The translations under genes and the position numbers were made by a program. Positions 45,302 to 58,267 of a stretch of 64,000 bases of DNA are shown here, piece by piece; positions within the stretch are counted from its first letter, which is position 1, and every line of letters starts with the position of its first letter. This DNA is from Rhyzopertha dominica. Its lineage: Eukaryota > Arthropoda > Insecta > Coleoptera > Bostrichidae. The notes beneath the pieces are model-generated. The model was not told the DNA's origin and ran no database searches. It saw only the letters and a list, made by a program, of their open reading frames with translations. The stretch lies in contig QCXZ01000138.1 in assembly GCA_025024175.1 (NCBI GenBank), positions 51,183,092-51,247,091 of the forward strand, read 5' to 3'.

Positions 45302-45899
45302 CAGGGTCGCTATAAAGTATGGAACCAGCAGGATATTTCATATTCGTTATCGCTAAGTAAGAACAAAAACTCCAGGTGTCTCCATTTCCTTGTGACTGGT
45401 GATAATTTTCATTCACTTTGTTATTTGCAATCGCAATGCCTCAGTTAACTGAACATGATCGTATCGAAATTTTGATGATAATTGGTTATGGAGATAGAAG
45501 GCGAAGTTATTCGAAAGTAGTTGCACTCTACAATGCAATTCATGAAGATCATGAACCAATTGTCACATCGACAGTTATTAAAACATTGCAACGTTTTGAC
45601 GAAACCGTCGGTGTTAAAAAAATCAGGACGTTGCTACGAGTGATTAAAGTAGCTTGAATGTCCCTTTAGATGTGCAAGAGAATCCCAAGTGTTCCGTACA
45701 ACAGCGTGCTCTCACTCACCATATTAGCAGAAGATCTGTTCAGAAACTTTTGAAAAAAGAGAAGTTTCATCCATACAGAATTCACTTATTACTAGAACTG
45801 AGCAAAGATGATTTCGATCGTAGGATAGAATTTTGCACAACTGCTATGAACATGACCATGAAATTAAATATGATGCAGATGCATGCCGTTAGAGTATGA
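45302..45899 (+). mobile_element. Family B transposon, 5' fragment
   Basis: Starts after TA (45300-45301) with the family B terminus (CAGGGTCGCTATAAAGTATG) and continues through the transposase start. Homology ends near 45870-45899, so the catalytic region and right end are missing. Confidence 0.8.
45436..45890 (+). pseudogene. Family B transposase, N-terminal half
   Basis: I chose the ATG at 45436 (MPQLTEHDRIEILMIIGYGD). This is the best preserved family B DNA-binding start: DUF4817-type HTH (residues 1-60), then after a frameshift near 45650 the second HTH (ENPKCSVQQRALTHHISRRS) and the EKFHPYRIHL linker with DDFDRRIEFC. The sequence stops before the first catalytic Asp. It complements the C-terminal fragments at 12.6 and 21.9 kb. 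Confidence 0.8.
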
Positions 45900-48410
45900 A
45901 TTGAAACTTACTTTCATTATAGATACTTCTCATCGTCTGTATTTATCAGAAATACATTAATTTCTTAATGCGTCAAAACTTTTGATTTTGTGGGCTTGTA
46001 GCCTACTGAATTAGGTTTCAAAAAAGCTATGATTGTGTTGAATTTTTCTTTTTGCAAAGATTTTTGACAAACAAAACGGCTCTTGTTATTGAATAGTTTG
46101 ACCAAAGAGTTTTACTTTACTTTTCTGTTCAAAAAAGCGGCACTTAAATTTATTTATGAATATATTAAGCTTCGTCTAGAATTACAATGTCGTTCATTGT
46201 TTCCATTAAATGAATGCTTGATATTCCATTTCATACATCGGACGGGGTTTCAGCGTAAGTAAGTGCAATAATTTTCTATCCTTTTTCTGCTATAACTTTT
46301 CGAATCATTTTATACTACAAGTCGTGCTAAAAAGGCGTGGTAATTTTTTTTGTTTATATGAAACAATTGTTTGTAACACACACCTAAATTCCTACTTGTT
46401 ATAAAAATAGCTAGTTTAACATCTGTTCTGTANCAAGAGAGTATTGTTTAGTGCACATTTATTACTAAAAGCGAGGACTGTGGAATAATCCGTGTCAGAT
46501 TTCGCATAAAAATAATTCTTAGTTTAAAACCTTTTAAAACTTTTTGATGTTGTGGAACTAAACCGTATCTGATTGGTTTCATGTATTTATTTCTGTAAGA
46601 TCTTCTACTTTTGTCTTCTCACATCCGACTGTTTCTTCAATGAAGCTTACAATCGTTCAGCACTTGAAATGTTGGTTTTATTATGTATTGTTGTTATAAT
46701 CTCCAATGCTTATCCCATTCTGCGTTATGATGTGATGTGGTTAGGATGACCATTGTAGCACTGCACATTTTAATTTTAGTTTCTTCCCATGTTCCGTAAA
46801 TTTGCTGTCGATAAACTTCTCTAAGTTGACGAATATTTACATGTTTTCTCATTCTACCTTTACTGACAAATCAAAGAAACTTTTTAACAAACAGTAAAGG
46901 TCGAAAACGACCATTTGCTATCTCGGGTCGTATATTTTACTCAAGCATGTAGCTAGCTACACTAAAAAAGCAATCCATTCTCAGTCAAATCAAAAAACAA
47001 AAGCCGGTTTCTAATAAACCCACGTGGCCACCTGACAAATGATTGTTGCACTGACCTAGAATTACGCACAACTTTCATTCATTCATGCCTAATAGCTATT
47101 TGCATAGAGTCTAGACTAGATTATGAATGTGTTGTAAAGCGATTATGCAATTTAAATAAGAGGCTTCCTGTTTAGACGGTGAAATCGCCGATATAGTTTC
47201 CTTCAACGTGACCTTCACTTACAGTGCATTTATAAAAAAAAGTTATGTAAATTCTTCCCCATCTTTTATCCGTCATTATGATAGAAAGCTTTTATTCGAG
47301 GATAAGTACATTGGACATACATGTGGACATCTTGTAAATGTCATCACCGATTATCTTTTTTTATTTTTAAAATCTTTGAGCGATCTACCTCATGTAGCAT
47401 TATAGAAAAATAGATTGAAAAACTCTCCTAACTTCGGGAATTGAGAAAAGACCAAATATTGTCCGCTAACCTCAATGTTTTGAAGCTTGTACACGTTCCT
47501 GTTTATCTTGGAATCGTATCAGAATTACAAGATTATTGCTACGAATTCACAGAAGCTTAACTAAAATTGCCGCTGACCACAATATACTCGTCATCATCAT
47601 AACCGAGTTTGATACATTTTATTTACTCCATTATGCGTTGCATGCCTAAAGGCCAGTAAAGCGTATTAATAGATTTTATTATTGCTATGAATTGCGCGAT
47701 TTGTTTATACGACCTAGATGTCTGTTTTCTCTGTGTGCGCTGCGATTATGCCACACTAGTAGTTTATCGACCAGTTTATTCTTCGAACGGAAATATAAAA
47801 GTAATTTCCGGAAGTTAATGGACAACATCGAGTTATTGCCGTTACAGCTAGTGCGTGACACGGTTTTAAAAGAGAAACATTTCGGGTAAACAGTCTCTGG
47901 GACGCTTAACCAAATTTTATAAGGCGACAAAAATATCATGTGGATTTATATAGAATTTGCAAATAACAAATAACTACTCATAATAATAATAATAACTATT
48001 ACAAATGAGAATCAATCAAGAATTAGCAGAAAAAATTAGAGAATGCGAGAATTAGAGTGTGGACGACACCATGCCATCTAGTGGCAATACGGCATCATCC
48101 ACTCGTCTGCGTTGGGACTATAGCTGTACTGAGAAGGCTTTATACGCCGAAACAGCTGTCCACAGATAGTTTTGACGCAGGCGACATGGCATAGACGTAA
48201 TTATTAAAATCTGAGAAGTAGCGAGAAACGTAGAAAGTTTAACAACGAGCTTACAGAAATTTGCTTTATTTAAAATGATTTAATAATAAATGTAAAATAA
48301 AAAAAATACATCAGCCTTGCAAATTGCATGCGCGCTGGTTACTTACATCTCTTGTCTACGCACTGACGCCATTACAGTTTGATTCTTCATTGTATACGTT
48401 GTTTACTGAG
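45900..48410. other. Non-coding DNA, nothing recognised
   Basis: AT-rich, with one N at 46433. The stretch before the mariner gene (about 48050-48410) may be its 5' UTR and terminal repeat, but I could not pair the ends. Confidence 0.5.
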
Positions 48411-49472
48411 ATGCCTCCGACAATCGTGAGTCCCGCCGATTGTGAAGTACGGGCTGTTATACGATTTCTTAGTGCTAAAGGCGTAAAATATTCATCGTGA
48501 GATCTGTGAAGTTTGCGGACAAAACATTATGAGTGATGGAATGGTAAGGAAATGGGTGAGAGCATTTAAAGATGGCCGCACAAATGTGCATGATGAAGAA
48601 CGAAGTGGGCGTCCTTCGGTCGTTAATGAAGATTTGGTGCAGAAAGTGAACGAAAAGGTGAGAGAAAACAGACGCTTTACAATTTCATCATTGTGCGACT
48701 GCTTTTCTCAATATTCTCGTAGTGTTTTGTATCGCATTGTGACCGAGAATTGAATTACCGGAAATTCTGTTCACGTTGGGTTCCGAAAATGTTGACGGAT
48801 TTGCACAAAACCCAACGTTTAGGCAGTGCATTGACTTTCCTTGAGCGGTACCACAATAAAGGTGAAGATTTTTTAGACCAAATTGTTACTGGTGACGAAA
48901 CATGGGTGGCCTACGTCACACCAGAATCGAAACAACAATCCATGGAATGGCGACACTTATCATCACCCAAAAAAGTGAAGTTTAAGCAAACAATTTCTGC
49001 CTGGAAAATCATGTGCACAGTTTTTTGGGACATAAAAGGAGTATTGCTAGTGGAGTTTCTGCCTCGTAATGAGACAATCAATGCAGCGTCTTATTGTAAG
49101 ACATTGAACAATCTACGTCGTGCAATCCAGAACAAAAGACGTGGAAAGTTGAGTAAGGGTATCGTTTTGCTGCATGACAATGCCCGTCCACATGTGGCTA
49201 ATCGGACCAAAGATCTCATCAAATCTTTGAAATGGGAAACTCTAGATCATCCTCCATACAGCCCTGATCTGGCGTCCAGCGACTACCATTTGTTCCTGCA
49301 CTTGAAGAAACACCTGGGTGGTCAGCGTCTTCAAGACGATAACGAAGTCGAAACATTTGTGATACAGTGGTTAACAAGTCAGGCGGCAGAATTTTATGAG
49401 GATGGTATTCAAAAACTGGTGCCACGTTATGACAAGTGCCTCAATATTCACAGAAATTGTGTAGAAAAGTAG
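48411..49472 (+). pseudogene. Mariner (DD34D) transposase, two frameshifts
   Basis: Starts MPPTIVSPADCEVRAVIRFL at 48411. A frameshift near 48500 is followed by EICEVCGQNIMSDGMVRKWV (first HTH) and DEERSGRPSVVNEDLVQKV. The second HTH ends at the stop near 48752. After a further frameshift, KFCSRWVPKMLTDLHK (mariner linker WVPRML) and the catalytic domain follow in one open frame to 49472. Catalytic residues: VTGDETWVAY, LLHDNARPHVAN, and SPDLASSDYHLF, with 34 residues between the last two, the true mariner spacing. About 350 residues overall, close to the family norm. Each catalytic Asp is intact, so only the two indels near the N-terminus inactivate it. It is the youngest-looking DNA transposase gene here apart from family A copy 3. 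Confidence 0.9.
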
Positions 49473-51899
49473 ATTAAGGTACAGGCTTTCATGTAAGATA
49501 AAATTTTTGCGATATCTTTGCACGTCTTTTTTTAATTCCAAAACGGTACTTACTTAAAAACATGCCTGGTATAAAAGGCTTGTCATTCAGAGCGGTACAA
49601 TGTTGAATCAAAGAAGGTTGGTAATAAAATACGATAATTAACGAAACTAGCAATGAGAATGAAGTTACATTGCAGGACTTTAATACTGACGTGGTCAGTT
49701 TTATTTCATATAAAGTTGTATAATGTTTTTTAATATTATAATTTATTAAAACAAAGCACACTATACAATTTTCAAGCTAAAATATAAGCCCCGTGTTGTG
49801 TTAGGTATAATAAATCCCCAGCATCCCCGCAACAAGCTCTGATACCTGCATGTATTTTTGCCATGTATGTTTACCTCCGAAACCCGAACGGCGTACAGCG
49901 CCAACCTAATCGCCATGAATTTATGTGCATATTCAGGGCATTTTACGTTCGACGACGACACAACGGCTTAGCCGCATCCTCCTTTGACGGGGATAAGCTT
50001 AAACCTCTGCAGAGATCGCACCCCAAAGCTTATACTATATAATCTATGACGACATGTATATTCAGCGACATATTAGCGAATGTCTACGCAAACTTCTGTG
50101 ATTACGCATCGCATACGTTTATATATTCATGTTTATGCATAAATCCACTCTGGGCGGGATACGGGGTGGGAGTGTTTACCCTCAGACTATCTTTGTAAAC
50201 GTCGACTGTTTAATCGACAACCGATATTTAATTTGTTACGGTTGTTACCGCGCTTTGCATAATTTGCCTTTACTGTTAGGGAGATACAGTACGCGAATGG
50301 AGAGATGAATGAGTGTGCTTGTGTTTGGCTCTTCGAAAATACTACACTGGGAAGCACAACTATAGCCCCATCTAAATTAAACACAGAATTGAACAAATTT
50401 TAACAAAATATTCGTAAATTAATAATTAACATCCTTACGAATCATAGATAGTCATTTTGTAACAGAGCTTGCGTTAGCGATCATGTGCTTGTTTGAATGC
50501 CTTATTTTTCACATCATATTAAGTAAATACTTTATTTAGGCTTCATACTTATTTTTAAAATCTGTGGCCATCTTCCTCTTTTGTTTCACAATTTAATTAA
50601 ATAAACTGACAATAATAAGAAACAAATAACGGCGGCTTTTCCCGATTTACCTTGATACATTCTGTCAGTGTCCAACCATGGCTAAAGAAGCGGAACCCCA
50701 AACTTCCACTTTGGTAGTGGCACGCGCAAATTCAAACAATTATTTCTTTGTATCCAAAAACAGATTGTTGCATTGAAGCATCATTTATTCTGTTTAAATG
50801 CATGTTGTTTGCTGTAACAGGTGTGTTTGAGTTGAACATTTAAATAGTTGAATAACAAAAAGAAACACTGATTTAACGAAAGATATATTTATTAGAAACA
50901 AGCATTTACTTTTGTTGATATAATTCTTCAAAGCATTTAATTTAAATATTTGAAATTTTAACGCATTGGAATAACAAACAGTTTTATCTGTGTATTTGTA
51001 AACCATTGTGAGCGGTAATCGGCTGTTCGTATAATGAGTCTAATAGATCGTTGCTTGATACTTTTGTACAGAAACTATATTTGGTTCAAGAACTCAAAAT
51101 AATGACTATCGCGGTGAAATGAATAGACAAATTTTTTGAAAATCAGAAATGTAAATATAAATTGAACTAGACCGTCAGTAATATTTATTGCAAATGCCTC
51201 TAGTATTGAACGTTATTAGGGAATAAGGCGCTGATTCACTTTCCGTCATCGTATGACACTTCAATTTCGCCAGAACAAAGTTGGTGCCCCAATTTCGACG
51301 CGGTCGCAAAAGAATCCCCGAAAGGGTCGCGGGTCCCTACTCGGGAATGCATTAGGGGAGGTCAGCGTGTTCATAATGTAGATCCCGGCAAATTAATCCG
51401 GTTCAGGTGGCCCCGGGTGACGCGCGGCACAAATCAAAAGGATTTTATGCCATATTTGGGAAGTACCCGGCGAACTTTGTTGGGAACTGGCTCCCGCATC
51501 GTATACTTAGGATGCGGTCACGGGAGTGCGGTTACCAGGGATCCCTAGTATGGACGATGCGGTCAAAGGTGGAGGGTTTCTGTTCGTTTGCATCGGGGGA
51601 CCGATAGTCGAAGCACATCGCATCTCGGATTTCCACACATTCATACTTAGATGCGTAAGAAATGGAAAAGGTGTTCCTCTTTTATTATTTAAACCTCATA
51701 CAAATGTATTGTGTCTTTTTTTACCAGAAGATCGTCCTCCTTTTTTTGAGTTAGATCGCGCCAGTCGAGATATATTACTCTCCTGACGATGACCCTTACA
51801 AGAGTGGACGAAACTCCAAGCCTATTTCCAAAACCAACATGGTCTAACCAAAAAAAAACAAAAAATTATTTTTCTGTAAAATTAGAGGGGACTAGGTAG
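49473..51899. other. Non-coding DNA with a GC-rich island
   Basis: The 3' flank of the mariner copy (to about 49560) may include its right terminus. 51250-51620 is GC-rich. No other feature recognised. Confidence 0.5.
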
Positions 51900-52050
51900 T
51901 TAAAAATATTTTGAACTTCCTAAGATTTACGCTAGAAAGAAATTCAAAATTTGTCAATTAAATGTAAATGGGAAATATCTATAGGTCTTTTAACAAAACT
52001 TTTTCCTCTAGTTGCCATGGTAACGACCCTAGAAAACAAAATGGCGGCGA
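51900..52050 (+). repeat. Diverged repeat E, left copy, with palindromic X-box-like site
   Basis: Shares anchors with the reverse complement of 53830-54015: ATATTTTGA..TTCCTA.GATT....CTAG, then TTGCCATGGTAA in a context alike for about 45 bp. GTTGCCATGGTAAC at 52011-52024 fits the RFX X-box consensus and is followed by AAAATGGCGGCGAC. Non-coding. Confidence 0.45.
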
Positions 52051-53829
52051 CACTTTTAGATACTTAATCTCTTCAATCCTGAATCAACATTATCGAGCTA
52101 GGACTCATTTTAGAGCTAGTTTCAGGGAGACGAGGGTGAATGCTTTCAGCTTCCATAATATAAAAAAGACAGCAATCTTCCCAAGAATTATTATCTTATA
52201 GTTTCAAGGAGAATAATATTAATGGTAAACTGTTTTAAAATTGTTCTCTAAATAGCAGTATAGTTATTCAGTAGGACGTCATAATTTTATTTATGTTAGA
52301 GAGTGGTGAAAATTTCAGACGAGAGCATTTTTCGTTTTGAAGCAAAAGAAAATACACAAGAATTAAAAAGGGAATATTCTACTTGATTTCCGAAAAAAAC
52401 TATACAGGATGACAAACTTTTTCATCTTATTTTATAGACTATTATCTAAGAGCTTAAAATTATTATGCGCGCCGTTTCAGTACAAGAAATTAGCCCACGT
52501 TCTATTTTCTTGCACTGAATTTCCATACTTCGTGTTAAAACTGCGCAGATCGATGCGCACTAACTTGTTTTACCGTTTATAAACAAAACGTTCATAGAAC
52601 CTACTTTTAAACTGCACTGATGAGCTGTAATGACAGCGAAATAGTACTATCTGCAGTTGGTTGAGGTGTAGACAGCACAGCATAGACATGCATTTTAATT
52701 TTATATACTGCTAGATCTTCTATTAGCAGCTCTTCTTTCAGCACATTTAAGAAGCCATGAACTTTCAGTCTCCTTGCAATATCATCGTTTTAAGTGAACA
52801 GGCATTTTTTTACTTTTAAATACAAATTCAGGGTGACCACAAACAACAGTAAAAGTAATTGTTTATGAGTGGGTTACATCTAAGGTCTACTTTTCTCTAG
52901 CAGTAGAAGAGACCTTACATTGCATTTGCTATTGTATAAAAACGGAATTTAACAGATTACGGATAGATTAGTTTTAGGTTGAGAAAATCACGATTAGAAC
53001 TACAAAAAAGCGCACGCGTACCTACGTATTGAAATACTTACTGAAAAGAATTTGTAATTGCAACTTTTCAGTATAATAATTTTAACAATTTATTTCAATA
53101 CTTAAATAAGTATAGTGGCAAACGGCTCTAAGAAAAACTGGTAATAATCTAAAGTTGATAACTCTTCTCGTTTTAAACTTATAACCAAAGTACACATCAT
53201 ACACACAAAATTACGAAAAGTAACATTCTCCTTTGTTTCATAAAAATAAAATAGAACGATATACAATTTTTAGTTCTGTTATGTAGGTTGTTATTAAGCA
53301 AAAATTGCAGTTTGAAGTTATGTGCAGAACAGTATACACACCACACATGACCGAGCAACTAATTTCCTACTTTATTCAAGGGTAGTTTAGTTTAATTTGC
53401 ATTTCTAATGACTCATACAAATCAACCCCAGGTTTTTATCATAGTTTCTCTTAAATGGTAGCCTACAGGTCGAAGTGAAAAAAGTTTGTTGCTCTTTTCA
53501 GTTTTTTCTCACAATAAAAGGAAAAGATTCCTTTTTTATTTTCTGTTTTGTGTACTTTTTTGGAAATAACTTCAAAACGAAAAACGCCAATCGATTCGGG
53601 TTTTCGGCACTCGCTTTCTTAATAGTTTTTAAAAAAAAGACAAAAAAAATACACAGTCCTATATAAATTTATTGAGAATTCGAGGAAAGTATGGCTCTTT
53701 TTACTGTTGTTTGAAGAAATCATGTTTGGAGTAATTTATGATAAATACTAATCTGGTTGAAAATTTCTATCTAGTTAATTCTAGTTCGTTGAATTATGTA
53801 GTACCTCGAAGTTTCGAGGATATTTTGCT
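52051..53829. other. Non-coding DNA between two inverted repeat copies
   Basis: No coding sequence recognised. If the flanking repeats are the ends of one element, this would be its interior, but it contains no transposase. Confidence 0.4.
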
Positions 53830-54015
53830 TTGTAGTTTCATTACCATGGCAACCAGAGAAACAGATTTGTAACGAAACTTCTAAGTAATAAGACAAGGAA
53901 TCTAAAAATTTTTTCTTCCGCCAACATTTTATTGGAAAACTTTATACTTACTTGCCTTTGTTTGTAATATGATGTCAAATCTCCTAGTGGGAATCCTAGG
54001 AACCTCAAAATATAT
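53830..54015 (-). repeat. Diverged repeat E, right copy
   Basis: Inverted relative of 51900-52050, about 70 bp longer between the shared anchors. Contains ATTACCATGGCAAC at 53840-53853, one base off a perfect X-box palindrome. Confidence 0.45.
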
Positions 54016-54281
54016 TTAGTGAATTTTTCTAGTACGTTTTTATCTAAAAAAATTGGTTCATTAGTATCATACCAGTTAACAGCAAATGTAATATTAAATG
54101 TAAGATTGGATAAACCTTGTCATTCTGAAATACCTATTTTTTTGTCCGAAGAGTGACAATATAGGAAGAATTAGAAAGCCGTTTGAAAAAATGAAGTATC
54201 CGAGACCAAAGAACAAAATCATGAATAAAGAAAATGATTGTTGTGAACACTTGATAACGGTAAAAACCAGCGACGAAAGTA

Positions 54282-55008
54282 CAGGGTCGTTACAAAGTAT
54301 GGAACCAGCAGGATATTTAAGGTTCTGTTCGACCGATTTTTCTGAAATTGTGCAATTAAAATTCATTTTTTTCTCGTTCCCGAGATATGGGCGCAGGTTG
54401 CATTTTTTAAATGGGAGCGGGGGTCAAAAACACATCATTGAAAAGGATATTTTTTCCTGATTTCAGAAATGTATCACACTCGTATAATTTATCGCTTCTT
54501 AGTTGAAAAAAGTGTAAATACAATAATTAAGCCTGACAAAGAATGAAAACAATTTTCTGTATCGCTAAAATGGACAAAAAAGCCAGGTGATTGGTGATCA
54601 TTGTCGTCTAGTTTGATCAATTTATTGCGAATCGGGTACCCTAAGAGTAAAAAAGAAAAACATGATTCCGTGAAAAATGCAGCACTTTTTCAGATTTACA
54701 TTACAGAAAATGATCAAAATGTTCCCCATTTACTTCCTGGCAGTAATGCAATCTTGAATAAAAGTTTTCTAATGTTCTTTGTAGCATATTTGGAGGTAAG
54801 TTCTTTTTCAGTGATGTGCCTTATGACCTCGCTTTCCATTTGAGAAAATGCAACTGGCGCCCATATTTTGGAAACGAGAGCTGACACGTAGTTGAAAAAA
54901 TTCCAGATAATGCATTTTAATTACCCATGGGCCCATGTACAATTTCAGAAAAATCGGTCGAACAGAACCCGAAATATCCTGCTGGTTCCATACTTTGTAG
55001 CGACTCGA
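54282..55008 (-). mobile_element. Family B non-autonomous derivative (727 bp)
   Basis: Flanked by TA on both sides (54280-54281 and 55009-55010). Inverted repeats of about 170 bp (left) and 208 bp (right) begin CAGGGTCG and TCGAGTCG, respectively, and share ACAAAGTATGGAACCAGCAG. The interior (54600-54800) is the 3' end of the family B transposase on the minus strand, ending in a remnant of the C-terminal EHF..LL motif, and is shared with 21842-22030. A deletion derivative that could move only with another copy's enzyme. Confidence 0.85.
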
Positions 55009-58000
55009 TATATGAAATATAATTAACGGAAGACAAGACAATTTACACATTATCGCATATCCGCAATATATTTCATACTGGCAGGTATTATTGGGGACAA
55101 GCCGAGTAATCTTCCATGCTAGCTAACGTGCTGCGTACTTCCCAATATTTGATTACGAATTCTGCGTATTAACCCGAATTAATACCTGGCAACGGCCCCC
55201 GCCATCTAATGGCAGATCGGATTTCGTGTGTAACGTGTTTGTGTACGATACGTTGAACTCATTAGGGTTAGCGAAAGTTCCAGGTCAAAGCTGTTAACCC
55301 TTAATATTTCCACCGCAAATTGAAAGACTCCGTAACATCGTCAGCCAGCATCATATTAATAGCTTCGCCAGAACAAGTTCGTCAAAGCCGAAATTGGAGG
55401 AACTTCCAGGGACTTATCGCCCCTACCCCCCCGAGATGCCGGGAAACTTCGCAACTCGGATATACTTCCCAATTTATTACAGTTGTCGTTTTTACCGAAG
55501 CACATAATAATTCGGGGGTTTTTGCGCGCCGCCTAAATACTTGGGTTACACTTTAATGTTATGTGGGGGAGGCCGTAAATGAGCAGACGCGCGCTACGGA
55601 TGTAAGCCGGGAAGTCAGGTAAACCAACTTCATAACTAAATTAACATAGTTCCGGCGTTGTTACTTACCCATAATCCTCTATCAACTTATATTTTATCCG
55701 CTTATTGCCGTTAACCGGCGCAGGATATTATCTAACTACGTTGTTTTGCGTATCGATTAGGGTTGGTGCCGTAGAAAACTCGGGAGTCGCACGGGACTGA
55801 ATCCGTAAACGGGATATTAAATTAACAAAAACGGCCGGCAGCCGCCAGGAAGTTCCAAAAAGCTTATTAATTTCCAGCGTTTCTCTTTAGCAGATTTGGA
55901 TTTAATGTCTCGACCGTTGCGTAGCTTTAGACGGCTGTGAAACTTTATTGAGTTTTTCTGTTTCTTAATGTTATTGAACGATAAGCACAGGCAGTAATAT
56001 TCATACTATCAATTTTGAAAGATTAAAATTAAATTTGATGCATAATATGAGAAAATGAATACAGAAGACAAGCCAGGAAGCCAAAAAGATGCAATGACAG
56101 GAAAAAATAATTGTTTAAACTTTTAGCTGTGCTTTCACTTCACGTGATGAGGTTTTTCATTATTTAATTCTAAATTTCTTATTAAATATTAACCTTTACC
56201 ATCGGTTTTTTTCTCACAACCTATGAAGGCAGGTTTTTGATTAATTATTATTTAATACCTGAAGTAGGTGTCACTTTCCTACTTCTTTAATCTTAACTTT
56301 TAACCGAAATTCTGTTCACCATTGACATTTTTTGTTCCAATCTTTGTTACCACCTCCGTAAATTTAATTGAAATGTAACCTAATCTTTAAACATCTACCT
56401 TTTTAATAACCTTTTACACAATTACGTAGATTTTTGTGATATTCAGGTAAACCTTTATAAGCTTACTGTTACTATATTTTAACTTTTGTAACATTGTAAT
56501 CTGCCATTTTAGATGTAAGTTTTGGTACTGATAATGGCCTTACTTAAAAGACCGAAAGCTCTCTACTGAAGTTAAATTTTGATTAAATTGAGTGGAATTG
56601 GACTTACCTCATTTTGGATAGGAAAAAATAAATTAAACAAGACAAACCCGAGATTATGACTAATAGTTATTTTAGATGATTATTTATCACAGCCAATTTA
56701 ATAGAAACAAAATGATAATAATTAAGCAGTGAAAATGTGAATTCTAACTGCAGTTTTCTGGGAAAGGGTCAATTTTAACCGCGTGAAGATTAAAATGACA
56801 TATTTTTGAGAACTGTTTTTGTTCCCCCACATTTAAGAGCGAATATCTCAGTAGGCAGGCGTTATTCAAAAAAAGTTATGCTGTAAAAGCGTTTACAACA
56901 GTTTTCAGATTCCGGGAAGTTGCTCATATATTCCGGGACACCGTGTATAATTTACACATTTACTTGTCACTTTTTTATTTTTTTACTTATCCGAGATGTT
57001 GGAATTTAAATATACAATGCGAATTAAAGTCAATCACAAGCTTATTCAAATTGCTATCAGCACTATCTCTTTTAGCATACAGTGCGTTTCACACGTTCCT
57101 CGTTAATAAAATAAACAATAAAATAAGCCATAACCCAGTTTACGGCCTCGTCTCTATCGTTCCACAAATTTTCAGATCGAAGACTGTAAAATAATTAGAC
57201 ACATTGCACACTTATTCGGAGTCGTAAAATTCCGAGGTCCATCCATTTAGCTGGTGGAAGTAGTGCATAAATTCCCATTACTAGTGTCGTTTATCGCCTT
57301 TCAGCAAAGTTGCATAGTTCCTATTTCTGGCAATGACGGTCAATCGAAGATGTGTACGGCTACTTGAAATTGTGGCGCAGTTACAAATTGGGGCTTTGTA
57401 AATATTTTAAAGCTGCTGGCGTTGCAGTGAAATCATTTACACGGAACTGCGATTTAATCGCATATTGATTAGGTTGGTAGATTTAAAATGCAACACTAAT
57501 AGTTGATAATGCCTGGGAATGACAAGAATAATGCTTGGAGACAACGAATTTTATTTCTATAATGATTTCCGTTTATAATAGATACATGATATTATAGTAT
57601 ACGACATACTCAGTGATGAGTTGTTAATGGCTTATTAAAAACAAGCTATATTTGATATTGATAGTGGTCATTATTTTTAAAAGATATATACCCATTTTGT
57701 TTTCACCCCTTCTTTTCAGTTTGTCTAAAAACTGCCCAAATTGAGGGCACAATACTAATCGTGTTTGCCTAATCTTTTTGTGAATAATATATTGAAAGTT
57801 AGTCTAAATATAACATGTCTACACGGTGGAGATCTTGCAAGCCAGTGTTATGATGGGTTATGAAAATAAAACCCACTTTATTAGTCATCATCGTTTCATC
57901 GCCAAAACCATTGAAACACTTGACACAAGCTTTTAAATGCTGTCTTAAGGAGCTGTGCCCCCAACTTGGTCGAGTACATTTTCTGGAGCTTTTCGTTGGT

Positions 58001-58267
58001 GGCAATACGATATCTGCTTAACCATGAAATACCTACCTATATGCTTACATTTAGCCACTTATTAAGAGGCGTTTGTGACAAATACATTTCGTAGGGCAAC
58101 TGGTCAAACATATTATTGCTGATTTTAAAGCCTGGGGCAACTGAGAGTACCTCCGAAACAAATATGTTCATTCTTATCACTAGGATCTGTCGCGGCATAT
58201 ACCTGAGTGCTTAATCTACTGCTCCGAGCATACCCTGCAATAGTATGTTAAAATCATTGGCTTTTCA
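55009..58267. other. Non-coding DNA with GC-rich islands and repeat scraps
   Basis: 55090-55900 is GC-richer. 56528-56559 reads CTGATAATGGCC...GACCGAAAG, resembling a decayed PLE tail. 56740-56950 ends in CCGGGACACCGTGTATA, which looks like the terminus of an unidentified DNA transposon. No gene recognised; the minus frame 57799-58005 has no motif. Confidence 0.4.

Noticed and set aside
54601..54843. Plus-strand frame shared with 21842-22048
   Set aside because: It is antisense to the family B transposase C-terminus, which explains the conservation.
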